A program made the translations under genes and the position numbers. Below are positions 1-11,050 of a DNA stretch of 64,000 nucleotides, in pieces (position 1 is the stretch's first letter; every line of letters begins with the position of its first letter). The stretch comes from Polytrichum commune (Eukaryota; Streptophyta; Polytrichopsida; Polytrichales; Polytrichaceae): NCBI GenBank assembly GCA_950295325.1, contig OX485806.1, positions 27,652,001 through 27,716,000 on the forward strand. Reading direction: 5' to 3'. The notes below the pieces were generated by a model. That model was not told where the DNA came from. It made no database searches and saw only the letters and a list, made by a program, of their open reading frames with translations.

Positions 1-1054
1 CCTTGGTTTTGCTAAAGAGACTAAAATGGGACACTTTATACAAGACTATTGTCGATGGTTGTGCCCATGATTGAATACCGCACAAAGTCCCATTAAATGA
101 ACCCATTGCCAAACTATCAATAGGGATAATAGAGTGAGGTGTGGTGACAGTGACAAATACATGTATTGAAGTTGAGAGATTTCCCACGACCTTTGTTTGT
201 TTAAATGAATCTATAATTGTCATGATTAAACTTCTTTGAGACATCAAGAAGATACAAAAATCACCTTGTAAGTCTTCCCATATAGTTGCCATGAGTTTTT
301 GTCTTATAAAAAATCTACACTACACAGACCATCGTGTAACATAAGCATACACCTCATAACACTATTGAACGAATTGATGTTGTGATATTTGTAAGCACAT
401 TGAAACCCCAAGTGTCATGAGGTGACCCTAATGATGAAGTTGTTGATCAATAATGTTATCTAGCATATGCCTCAAAACATGGTAAGTGGCATTATTACAT
501 ATGTGACACTACATACCATATACGGTGCACTTCAAATGGAACTTTTAAATGTATGTGGCATTTGGTGGTATGTTCATAGTGTGACTGTGAAAATTTGAGG
601 GTACAATAGGGCCAAAAAGTTTGAAAGTGTGTGCAATAAGTGTAGACACATGCACACCTTGCCTCATTCAAAATGATTAGAGTTGAATTAGAACTCATTT
701 CCAACGAGCCTATTCCGACAAACTTTAACATGTTTAGAACATGACACTTGATTATCTATTGTGAAAAACATGAGTATAGTTTGAAGTTGTATCCATTTGT
801 CTCATAGCCAAGTTCATTAAAACCCGTTCCAGGTTCACATGTGAGAACACGGCTATGATCAAGGTGAAGCATCCCTCATTCAAGTCAACCCTAACCGTTG
901 GCATCGTCTCTTTCTCTTGTCTCTTTGAGCTTAGATCATCACTCTTGATCATCTTTGTACATCATGTGAATGAAATGCGGATGTGAAATGTGATTCTTAT
1001 CTTATAACAAGCATAAATATGAACACAAACAAAACTTGTGGACACCACACTTAT
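1..1054. other. Intergenic, no recognised gene
   Basis: AT-rich sequence. On the minus strand a frame stays open from about 300 to the window edge (roughly 97 codons), but I recognise no domain in it. A second minus-strand frame at 495-731 also lacks recognisable motifs. Both could be pieces of a decayed transposon continuing outside the window. Confidence 0.4.
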
Positions 1055-1700
1055 TCAAATTTTTTTGGCACAAATTGAAAAAATCAATTGCAAAAAAAGA
1101 ACCAACATGCAACCACCCCGGGAGAACCAACACACACCGAAGGGAAATAAGGAAATAATACCCATATGGGCCCTAACCTTCCATGTGACCATTAAGTTAC
1201 TCCGGGTCACAACATGGCCTTTGACCCCCCAAGTTGAATCGCATTTGTTACGAATGTCTTGGTAGACCACGTTCAGGGCCTTTTTTGGATTCGTGAGAGT
1301 TAGTTTCCACTCAATCCTACCATGATCCTGCACAACGTCCCAAATGATTTGTCGTGTTTTCTCAATGGGCCATTGCAAATTATTAAACACCATATCATTC
1401 TGTTGGCACCATATAGTCCACAAAAGACCGCTCCTCAAGAAGAACCAGATGCGACCGATCCGTTTGAAAGTTTTGGATGAAGGTTGATCAAAGAGGCATT
1501 GCATCATAGAAAAATATTTATGTGGGCCAAGATTCTCTCTTTAGGCAAAGAGTTGCTAAATGATGTTAGCCGCACATTGCCACGCTTATTGAGCGAGTGG
1601 ACAACTAAAGAACTCGTGTTCCACCGTTTCCACCAACTGCATGCCACAGTTTGGGCAATTTTTGTCAACCTCTGCCGAAACTTTCCCGCTCCATGGCCTT
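1055..1700 (-). pseudogene. LINE (non-LTR retrotransposon) C-terminal remnant with zf-RVT-like motif
   Basis: Read on the minus strand, about 1660-1620 encodes a CPNCGMQL...VEHEFFSCPLA motif, the Cys/His knuckle of the reverse-transcriptase zinc-binding domain (zf-RVT) found at the C-terminus of plant LINE ORF2. It continues, after in-frame stops, into LRSGLLWTIWCQQNDMVFN (about 1440-1380), the hydrophobic tryptophan-rich stretch that normally follows zf-RVT. The longest open piece, 1055-1507, is 150 codons. Several stop codons interrupt the frame, and no reverse transcriptase is recognisable to its right, which is the 5' side on this strand. It is a dead fragment. The motif pattern differs from that of the LINE at 7-9.5 kb, so it is probably another LINE family. 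Confidence 0.75.
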
Positions 1701-1772
1701 ATGTATGACTATTATTCATATGATGTGCATGAAAATGGTCTCTTGTGCAAGCACTTGAAAGTAAACACAATA

Positions 1773-2116
1773 AACCCCAACGTAACATATTATTATAGAA
1801 ACATGTAACATGAGCACTCAATATACTTTGTTTGGATTCATTGGACCTTTAGTTGGATTTTAAGTTGCATGTTTTACATGTACGCGTGTATCCCCCTTGT
1901 CCAGTGGGCATCGGGTCATTGGCATTACGAACGGACACTTTATTCACGCCGGCCCCTTGCTAAAAAGGGACCGGAGTTTCTATCTATCTATCTGTACGCG
2001 TGTATGAGAAAACCCAACATAACACACTTTGTAAAGACATGTAGCGTGAACACTCGATAAATAGTGTTTGATTCATTGGAACTTCTGGTGGGATTTTAAA
2101 TTGCAAGTTTTACATG
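1773..2116 (+). repeat. Direct duplication, about 107 bp, two copies 234 bp apart
   Basis: 1773-1882 and 2007-2116 align over most of their length. Both contain AACCC(C)AAC.TAACA, an ACATGTA.C.TGA.CACTC block, TTGATTCATTGGA-like text and a closing AAGTTTTACATG. They differ at about one base in six, so the duplication is old. The sequence between them holds a short TCTA microsatellite near 1980. Confidence 0.7.
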
Positions 2117-3024
2117 CATTCATTAATGAGAGAGGAAGATAATGCCAACTTGAGGTGGGCTCATGTGTAGAATCTATGACATGCTTTCCAAGTTGCAAGG
2201 TATACGTAAAGTCACATAACTTTATCGAGCAACAACACGATAGTTTCTTTCCAAAGAAAGAGGATGCGATCTGGAAAACCGCAATAATTTACAGTCGCTT
2301 GTCAAAAAGTTCATAGCACACATTTGGAGTGTTTTTCATAACCATGGAATCCATGAATTATGATCACGTAAGACCTGGTCCTATGGAACGTAGCCAAAGG
2401 GTTGCGTAATGTTATGTGAGTACATGTTCTAGACGTTTTATAATCAAGTCACGTAAGTCTATGTATGTTTGTATAGAGATATAGAGAGAGAAAAGTCGCA
2501 TTAATCAATCCAAGTTGCATATTGTTCCGCACACAATTGTCAACGATGGGTAATTATAACAAGTGTTATACATATTATATTATGGTCCGTACCATATTCC
2601 ATTTGAGGCAATATCATATTAAATTTTGAAAAGAAAAAAAGTCATGTGAAGTTTGGAGTTTGAACCCCCTAGATTTAGTGAAACGAGGCCTACAGTCATA
2701 CATATTTAATATGTTCCTGCTGACCCTGTGTATGTACTATGCACCTTTTTTTTCTTACGTGCTCTGCCCGAGATCTCGAGAGCTTTGAAATTTGAAGCCA
2801 TTTGGGAATCGTGTGAATAAGTCACTCAAGGGATTTTATGGGTGACCGGAAAAAAGATTTGGGTGTATATGCAAAGTCAACTCTCCACACATTGATTTCC
2901 GGAGCTCAGTTACACCGGTTTGTCATATTAGTGTGGGTTTTTTAATTGGAGTGCCTTGTTTCATGTTTGAATTCCTTACCGCTAATAACATAGAATGAAG
3001 AGTAGCTTACACCTAACACACAAA
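2117..3024. other. Intergenic, nothing recognised
   Basis: No coding frame, RNA gene or clear repeat structure was seen. Base composition is AT-rich. Confidence 0.4.
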
Positions 3025-3327
3025 CTACACAAAATATGATATTTAGTGTTAGATACACTAAATACGAACACTACACTAAATATCACTAACCCTATGAAAG
3101 TAAGTAACATTAAATGTAAACTCAAACACTAAATATCATCTATGGTAATATGTGAAAGTTACATGCATGAATTTAGTGTTTAGTAAGAAAGAGGTGGCAA
3201 CAAGGAAGGCGGCGGCGGCGCATTTATGTCTAACACTAATTATCAAAGAATTGAAAATTAGTGTTGAGCATAGTAGGGTGGTAAAACACTAAATCTAATC
3301 AAACACTAAATATCATATTTGGTGTAG
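3025..3327 (+). mobile_element. MITE family M1, copy 1 (about 303 bp)
   Basis: It starts CTACACAAAATATGATATTT and ends with the inverted counterpart (AAATATCATATTTGGTGTAG), giving TIRs of about 25-30 bp. The motif ACACTAAATATCA recurs internally in both orientations. Two further copies lie at 23035-23362 (same orientation) and 41162-41487 (inverted), aligning along the whole length. This copy carries a GGCGGCGGCGGCG tract near 3210. No coding capacity, so a non-autonomous DNA transposon. Confidence 0.85.
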
Positions 3328-4799
3328 TGTGGCAGCCAAGTTGACGTGCCATGGTAATTAGGGCCATTTCACATGTGTGATTAAGGGCCTTTAGAAAGAA
3401 AAGAAAAAAGAAAAAGTTAGGATTTCTTGTAATCGTGGTTGGTGGGTTGAAGACCATGATGAAGTCACACCACTCTCAAAAAGCATGGGTCACGAGACAT
3501 ATTGTAGAGTTAATTTAGACCAAAATGTTGTTTTTATGAGAACCAAATTAACTAAAAATGTTATAAACACATGTATTTTACAAAAAAAATTATAAATTTT
3601 TAAGAGTGTACAGATTGTTAAAATTTGTGTTTGTTTGCTTCTAACATCATTGCCTTTGTTACCCCAAGGCAATGTATTTGGAATCTTTCTCTACAAAAAC
3701 CGGGTGACCATCAAACATTATCCAATTTTGGACATGGAGGATTCCATGTTATTTCCACGTCTCTTTCTCGTCTATTGTAGAATATGCTCACCCACGGTCA
3801 CTTCTATTTTTGGTGACATTGTGTAATACAAAGTGGGACCGCCACTCATCTCTCAATCAATGAGAGATCCCAAAAGTGGCAGTCTTGGTCAACGATCATT
3901 AGTTTAAAATGACCCTTAGAGTGGTCTTCGTGACTTGTCATGTAGCACTGAGTGTCATATTATGACTCATGTTGTATTTGTCACCTAATGACTGCAAGTC
4001 AATCAACATGGGCCAACAAAGAATAATATGTGCCACACTAGTCCAAGTTTACATTGCAATGTGAACATTGAGACCATAATAAAAAAACGGCTAGTTGCAA
4101 GGGTGCTATGCCCTACTATTCCCTGCACACATCGTTGATTCCGGTCAAATGTCCAACCAAGGCCCAATTTAGAGACCAATTTGTATCAACACTCAATTAC
4201 AACTGAACTCCACTCGAAGAGCCACCACTTACACCATAGAATGATAACACCTATGTGGCAAGTGTTGGTTGGTTGCTAAACTTTGGCATGTTTTATAGAC
4301 CACCACTAAGCCTCTTCCCTCTAGCTAGAGCCAATCAAAACGACTTGGTAAAGACTAATATCTATGTTGACAAGGTATTACTCCAACATGTAACTCCAAT
4401 CAGTAACGCACACTAATAGGACAAATTGGTGTACTACGTGGACTACATTGAATATCTCAAGTCGTGCATGTTACAATTCGGAGTTATGAAGTGCTATACC
4501 TATTTAACAACGATGTGATATTCTACCAAGCAAAGTCATTTATGTTCCTATTGAACTTTTTTGTTAGTGAATATTTAATCCTCAAGTAAGAAACATTGTA
4601 TTCAGTGTCACATATTGTTTGGAATTACGCAGCGATGTATCTCATATACTACCAACAACTGTCAAATTGGTTGTTGGATATTATAGAACATCGACAACTC
4701 CACATGGCAAAGAATCACATGAATCGTAAAAAGATACAACATCGTGTAACCCTAAATAGTAAGTGGCACTAAATACCATCTTTAGTGTAGTCATCCATG
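3328..4799. other. Intergenic, nothing recognised
   Basis: Only short spurious frames (for example 3635-3826). No domain or RNA gene was seen. Confidence 0.4.
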
Positions 4800-4808
4800 T
4801 GTGTGGCA

Positions 4809-4841
4809 CGATCATCCATCCATCCATCCATCCATCCATCT
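4809..4841 (+). repeat. (CATC)n microsatellite
   Basis: A short run of CATC/ATCC tetranucleotides, about eight units. Confidence 0.85.
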
Positions 4842-4979
4842 GATGCAAAGCCCGTCTATCTTTAGTGCTTTCAATTGGGCAGGTCTTGTTCCTTGCTTGT
4901 GCTAGTGTCCCTTCGGGTGGTGGAATCAAATCCAAAAAAGTTGGCCAACTTGTGTGTGTGTCCGTGGTTCCCTTTTGGG

Positions 4980-5345
4980 GCATCACCACCCATCCTCAAA
5001 AACGGATGACCTCAACTTATATTGTGAGAGGCGGCTTGCAAAAGTGTCCCACCCATCCTGCAAAATGGATGATTTGTTGGTAGGGCCGGCTTGGAAGTTG
5101 AGGTTGGCTTGCAAATTGGGGTCATTTTGGGGGTCGGAGCTCCGCCCCCAAAACAAAAAAGGAGCCCCCCTAAACAACAAAGGACAAACTCCATATTCCT
5201 CTCCGATTTCCAAGGTGCCAATGAGATTCATCTTGCTTTTGTTTCTTCCTTGTTTTATCACCTTATATACAAGTCATGGGTGGGACACATGGCTTGCAAA
5301 CCGGATGACTTGAACTTATTGTGAGGATGATCCACCCTGCATTTT
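4980..5345 (+). repeat. Short diverged direct repeats around GGATGAC...TTGTGAG
   Basis: A block with GGCTTGCAAA, CCCATCCT and a GGATGAC-to-TTGTGAG segment occurs near 4985-5065 and again near 5285-5355. Between them sits the strong hairpin at 5125-5153. Frames in all directions here are short and look non-coding. Confidence 0.5.
5125..5153. other. Near-perfect loopless palindrome
   Basis: TTTTGGGGG, a single bulged T, then the 10-base palindrome CGGAGCTCCG, then CCCCCAAAA. Apart from the bulge the two halves are exact complements, so it could extrude as a cruciform or form an RNA hairpin. No function is evident; it lies in intergenic repeats. Confidence 0.75.
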
Positions 5346-5619
5346 GTGGGATGGGTGGTGATGCTCTATAAAAAATAACAAAACATGCCTCAAAGTTCTC
5401 AAGCAACATCTTGTTCGGGAAACTTGGCTTCGTCCAACCTACCCGAACCATGATCACTCCCTTTTTCGCACTTTGTTGCACAATGAAAGGCTAAGTTAAC
5501 CGCACCCGAGTACTTTAGGCACTAACTTGTAGATTACTTGCACTTTAACAAGGACATTTTTGTCCACGGCCCCAACTGACATCCCGTGGATTTTGTTCAA
5601 AATAGGAATGTAAATAAAA

Positions 5620-6119
5620 GGGCCACTTCACACACGAGACTGAGAGCCCGTCACCATTACACTTCGAGCACTCTCGTTGGTAGAAAAGGCGGAGCCGGTC
5701 CAAGTTCACTTCACACTATGCTTGACGGACCAACGGAGTATGTGAATGGAAGATGGATGTTAACTCTACATGGATACTTACATGGCATTGAATGGACCGT
5801 GTTGCATGGTCACTTGGACTATTTTTTTAAACCATCTCTTGGAGGTAGGCCTTAACACAAAACCGGGAGACCATGGCACTCTGAATGCTCACAACCGTTG
5901 ATTTATTCTATTTTATCATGTGCGAGGATCCACATGAATAGGAATTCATTGAAATAATATTTGGTTGAGGGCTTGGTCACATATTACTTTACATTACACT
6001 TGAGGGTCCGTGACCACACTACATGATTTTGGAGGTGTCTTGGGACAACCTTTGGACGCTTTCTTTTGGGCCCTCACAATTTCATGGTCATGGCTCTGGG
6101 CTTGTGTGCGAAGTGGCCC
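5620..6119 (+). mobile_element. TIR element family H, copy 1 (about 500 bp)
   Basis: The ends are inverted: GGGCCACTTCACACACGAG at the left and CTTGTGTGCGAAGTGGCCC at the right. Related sequence occurs at 32690-33480 and, inverted, at 44695-45170. No clear target-site duplication was found. There is no transposase; the 89-codon frame at 5586-5855 crosses the left end and is not a gene. Confidence 0.7.
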
Positions 6120-7079
6120 TAAGCCATTCCAATCCTTCCTTGACGTAGCTAGTCAAATGGTGTGGCGTTGATCTCCAAAAGCTTAAGCATGAGATTGGAG
6201 GCATGGTTATTTCTCTAACTTACACCTTGCGAAGTGCTCACGTCTTTAGAAAGACTTTGACAATTTGATCACTTCAAGATTTGTATTATGCTTGCAACTC
6301 TCCGTCACTCTATATGATGTTTGTAATTTTCAACAAAATCCTTATCAAATTTCTCATCATAATAATGAGATTTATGATTATGGTGGGGTTTCAATCCAGT
6401 CAACTTCTCTATTTGTTAATAAAATTATCAATTTGGGGGGAGGGGGAGGGGGACATTAACCACATGGGTGTGATCTTTTGATGATCCTTCACAATTTTTT
6501 GATGGTTATAAATAACTCCTTAAAAGTGTAGTAGATTAAAGCACATCTTAGAAAAACACTTTACTCCATATGTCCTCACAAGTCTTTCGGTGTTAATTAG
6601 CGAATCTCACCAAAGTGAAGGGAGTTGAGTAAAACCCTACCCGCCATGGGTTTAAAGTCGCTTCATTCCAACTAGGTTCTTCCACCCCACCCTACACACA
6701 TAGCAATATTAGTGTAGATTAATTGTCAACTTTTCATTTGTTTTCTTTGAAAAATCCAGCTTGTTCTTGGATTTTGAGAACTTGACTAACATTGAGGAAG
6801 TCTTGAAGAGAAACAAGTGTTCGAACAAATGCGTAGAAAACATTTATATATCAATAATACATGGCATCTAGGTACATGTTAAGTATATGGGTGGTGTCTA
6901 TGTAAACTCATTCACTATGGATGAAGAGGTTACAATTAGAAACACACCCATTATAAGTTTGGGGCCCCATTCATTCTAGGTGGAGCATGTTGGACTAATT
7001 TGGGATCTCTTACGTCATTTTTTGATTTGTACGTTCTACAAGTAGTATTGACATACATATGGAAGGTTTAATTGTGCAT
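6120..7079. other. Intergenic, nothing recognised
   Basis: Only short frames. There is a G-rich run near 6434-6454. Text near 6880-6990 resembles part of 25280-25340, which suggests a dispersed repeat. Confidence 0.4.
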
Positions 7080-9560
7080 ACGCCTTCGTCGTGGATGAGT
7101 TTTGTTGGTCTCACCAACATTCTCATGTCAGACACTAATATCCCGACCTACAACAAATGGGGAGATGGTCGTTGTTGTGGAGTATCAATGGAGTGCATAG
7201 TTCTATCTCCGATTTCTCTGTAGATAATAAAAAATTCAATTCAAATCACTGCCCTCTCGTCTTCAAAATATGTCATAATGTAGGATCAAGGCCTATAACT
7301 CACTCCGTCTAGTCAAGCTCAAGTTCTCCATCTAACACATGGTTTGATAGTGATTGCCAAGAGGTCCGGTGAAACTTCCATACGGTGTTAAACTCTAGTC
7401 ACTCAAGCAATACTTCCACAATTACTTTCAAAAGTACCACATGGTGATCCAGTATAAGAAGCGCTCTTACCTTGAGCGCAAACAAAAGGAACTTTTTTTG
7501 GGGCTAAAAAATGGCCCCAAATAATTTTGGAAGAGCTTTGAAGAAAAAAACCATTTGACCCTCACATTTACGCCACAAGAAATAATTAAATTATTGCACC
7601 AAACTATACAAGACAAAGCATCATTGATAATTTTATTATGAACATTCAACTTCTTGATTTTTTTATAGTAGGTGAAATATGGGTCCATATGAAAGGCATA
7701 GCAAATCATGAGGCCGATGATATCCATGGTTAAAACATAAGTTTCTGAAATGGGTTGCAAATGATTCGTGTGATCCAATCACATCGCTATTTATTTTGGT
7801 GTTACAAAGGGTTTCATGGGCTTCATGGACTATCGACATCATTCAAATGATCTTGAAATTTGGTGAAAGACGCTCCTTGGGAACTATATGACTACAATGC
7901 TAGGAACAATCTTTGGCAAGCTTTACAACTTTGTTTTAGAATAAGATTAGTTGATGGGCGGAATTGAAAGGGGTGAGAGCAAGATGACAAGTACGTTCCA
8001 AGGAAGGTAGATCTACTTTGGAGCACATCCTCACATTACATACTTTAATCGAATAACGAGTATTTGCAAGTCAATGTCTCTATTCTTGTTTTGTTGATTT
8101 CAAAAAAACCTTTAATACAATCCCACATGACAAGCTTGGGCACGCCTCCAACGATTAGATGTACCACCTCGTTTACAACATGCCGTTAAAGCCATGTACA
8201 CTGCAATCTATGCAAAAATTCAAATAATTGGCGACAAACATGGCGAAGTAATGCCTGACTCGGTGTTAAACAAGGATGTCCCCTCTCTCCCACACTATTT
8301 GGCTTGTACATTGATGAACTTGAAACATATATGGACTAGATCGACAAGGATTCTTCATATTTCCTTAACACAATTGTCATTCTTCTTTATCATGACGATA
8401 TTGTTCTACTCTCTAAATCTAGAGCATGCCTACAAAGACTTTGAGCAATCTTTATGAGTTTTTTCAGTTCTTCTAGCCTTAAAGTCAACTTTATCTAAGA
8501 CTAAAATTATGAAATTTGGCTACAACAAAAAATGCATTTATCTAGACAAATACCCAATTGAGATAATTCATGAATACAAAGACCTTGGGATTGATTTTTA
8601 TTCACATGGTTACTTTGAGCCATCTAATAAAAGGCGAAGAATCACATGTATGAAAGCCTTAATGGACACTTTAAGGAAATAAGCAATACTTAGAGTCACA
8701 TGTTGGGAACTCAAATCCAATCTATTCAAGGCTTTGGTGCTTCCAACTTTCACATATGGCAGTGAAATTTTGGGAGGTGACTTAAAAACTCTCATTGGAA
8801 GGTTTCTGAGAAGGGCATGAAGATGCATATGAAGTCTCATGTCAAAGCGTGTTCTTCAACTACCTATTATATTCTGTTGGCCAGATTTGGAGAACTCTTA
8901 GGCTTATTATAGGCTTTCAACATTGGCTCACCCACCTATTTCCTCTTGGTTACTTAGTAAAGCAACATTACTTTCCCAACACTTGGCACAAATCGACAAC
9001 CATGTGGAAGACATCATGGGCTCTATCTCACTGGGACACCCATGACAACCCAACTGCATCAAAATTTGCATATGATGATATCAAGGAGGGTTTTCTTACT
9101 AAAGAGTGGAACTTTTTCCATTTTTTAGAGAAGAAACTAGATTATCTCCATCCGAAGAAATTTCTCAATTACAATTGTGAATTGTACTCATGCAACCATT
9201 GACACCACCACATCACAAAACCATCTTTGCTAATTGCACCTCAAACCATAAACAAGCCACTGAAATTGGATGATGGTCGACTACGCCTACCTTTAGAGAC
9301 ACCAAAGTATACCACTTTTGCTCCTACAATGCTGTTGAAAACGAGTCATGTTTCATGTTGGATTGTCCCCTATATAAGCCCGTTAGAAATAAGTTTCCAT
9401 CGTTCTTCAAGAATGTGCTTGTAGGAAGTCTCGAGTCTTTCTTTCAATTAGACCGCCGAGTTGACATTAGCCTCTATCTCACAGAGGCTACCGAACTCTT
9501 CCACTCTAAAGAAATAGCTTGTTTGAAACCATCCTGATGTATTTTCAGTCCCGTTAGCCT
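7080..9560 (+). pseudogene. Decayed LINE (non-LTR retrotransposon) with RT motifs
   Basis: Plus-strand fragments, in several frames because of indels and stops, read in the order of a LINE ORF2. Near 7240-7260 is NHCPLVFK, like the end of the apurinic endonuclease domain. Around 7440-7510 is KYHMVIQYKKRSYLERKQKELF. At about 8083-8140 is VDFKKTFNTIPHDKLG (RT palm). At 8262-8330 is VKQGCPLSPTLFGLYIDEL (RT). At about 8385-8425 is LYHDDIVLLSKS, a Y-x-D-D catalytic box with His at x. At about 8725-8775 is FKALVLPTFTYGSEI, typical of the post-palm region. The C-terminal part (9227-9537) is shared with a 5'-truncated copy at 49895-50400. It is not functional. Confidence 0.88.
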
Positions 9561-10066
9561 TTTCAATTTCATTTTATTACAATATGAAGAGTAATCGGCG
9601 GCTTGAAGAAGGTTGTTGGACACACCATTAGCTATTCTTGGATGGTGGAATGCTAGCTTGCAAATACTATAGGCTTGTGCAAGGCTTGATTACCGGCTTC
9701 ATGAGACATATGACATTCCTATTTCCCACTTACTTACAAACATCATCTTGAATTCAAGCAAGATAAAGGATTTGGCTCATATATTCACACATACATCTAA
9801 AATATTTATAGACCCACATAGCTGAACCACATGGTGAAGTTGTGTTATGTTGCCCAATATGATCCAAAAATAGACAAGTTCAAACTCTACGATGCTAATT
9901 TCGGAGTCGAATCAACTAAAGAAAACTCATATGTCATAATACGATTGAATGCATTTCCACCTTAGAGTTGATAAGATTGGTGCAGGCCTGGGTCGAGGGC
10001 TAGATGCTCACCTCTTTGAGTTGGCCCCCTGCCGATTCTAACCAAGGTAAAAAATGGTCTAGTAAA
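9561..10066 (+). repeat. Repeat family C, copy 1, left part
   Basis: The segment from about 9885 to 10066 (with AATCAACTAAAG, CATTTCCACCT, GAGGGCTAGATGCTCACC) and its continuation at 10572-11050 are one older repeat split by the MITE at 10067-10571. Related text is at 25830-26850 and 48130-48560. No coding capacity was seen. Confidence 0.5.
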
Positions 10067-10571
10067 GGGGCGGTTTACACTATGGACCATGAAGTCGTCC
10101 CACGTAAGAGGCCTATTTTGCGTGGGACGACTTCATGGGACGACTTCCATGGTCCGAGTTACTGAAATATTAGTTTTCATGGTTCGTGGGCCCTTCACTA
10201 GGTGTAAACCGAATGTGGACCATGAAGAATGACCATGCACCAAAAAGTGGAGTCATTAACTAAGTTGGAAAAAAAATCATTAAAAAAATCCAAAAAAATC
10301 CAAAAAATCATTAAAACGGCATTTTTCTGACATGGGCCCTTGCTATTTTTCCTAGACCGCCTCTTTTGCTTGTCCCAACGGAAAACCTGTTGGACCATGG
10401 CAGTGGATAGAGTAGGCTTAAAAAAACAAATTTGTGGACCTCAACCTCCGTGGTCACTCTGCCATTTTTTCCTTAGTGTAAACCCAAGTCGTCCTGGGAC
10501 GACTTCAACGTCCAATCACATCGCTTAGACGGCCGTGGGATGACTTCATGGTCCATAGTGTAAACCGCCCC
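10067..10571 (+). mobile_element. MITE family M2 (505 bp) with 3-bp target duplication
   Basis: It begins GGGGCGGTTTACACTATGGA and ends with the exact inverse (TCCATAGTGTAAACCGCCCC). The match continues through CCATGAAGTC. AAA flanks both ends (10064-10066 and 10572-10574), consistent with a 3-bp target duplication as made by PIF/Harbinger or CACTA elements. Both superfamilies are inferred only from the duplication length. The left end also holds an 18-bp perfect hairpin (10087-10104 with 10121-10138). No transposase is encoded. It interrupts repeat family C. Confidence 0.88.
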
Positions 10572-11050
10572 AAAGATCCTCATATGTTTGTAGTTTATTC
10601 ATCTCAAGTGGACCTACCTAGACCATGGCTTGGGGAGAACCAACGGTTAGTTACAGATGAACTAGTTGAGTTTGAGAAATAATAACTGGTTGGAGTTGGA
10701 GACTTCAAGAGAATTACCGATCATTCTAGAAGAATATAAGGAATATACCTCAAACGAATAAAGCAACACCGGAAAGATGTCAACATGTAATTTGTTGGAT
10801 TTAAAATCACTAGGATCTTGACCGACTATGCCCGAAAACTTCCCGGGTATTGTTTAGACTAATTTGGGATGTTTGATACTAATCTTAAAGCCAAATTGCT
10901 TAAAAAAGAGAGACTTCGACATGCTACAATATAATTGTATGCATTTTCACCTCGTGTAATAATGGTAGGGGCATAACTCAAAGTGGTGAGCATCTAGCTT
11001 TGACCATGGCCGCAGGGGGAAGAGGGAATTATCGTTGACGAGCATATGTC
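10572..11050 (+). repeat. Repeat family C, copy 1, right part
   Basis: It aligns in blocks with 48130-48360 and 26160-26290 plus 26760-26860. Shared pieces include GTTGGAGTT.GAGACTT, GAATATACCTCAAA, AAGATGT.CACATGTAA and ATCTTGACC. The order is the same in all copies, so they are members of one dispersed family, class unknown. Confidence 0.55.

Noticed and set aside
5586-5855. 89-codon frame
   Set aside because: It crosses the left end of the family H transposon, so it is not a conserved gene.
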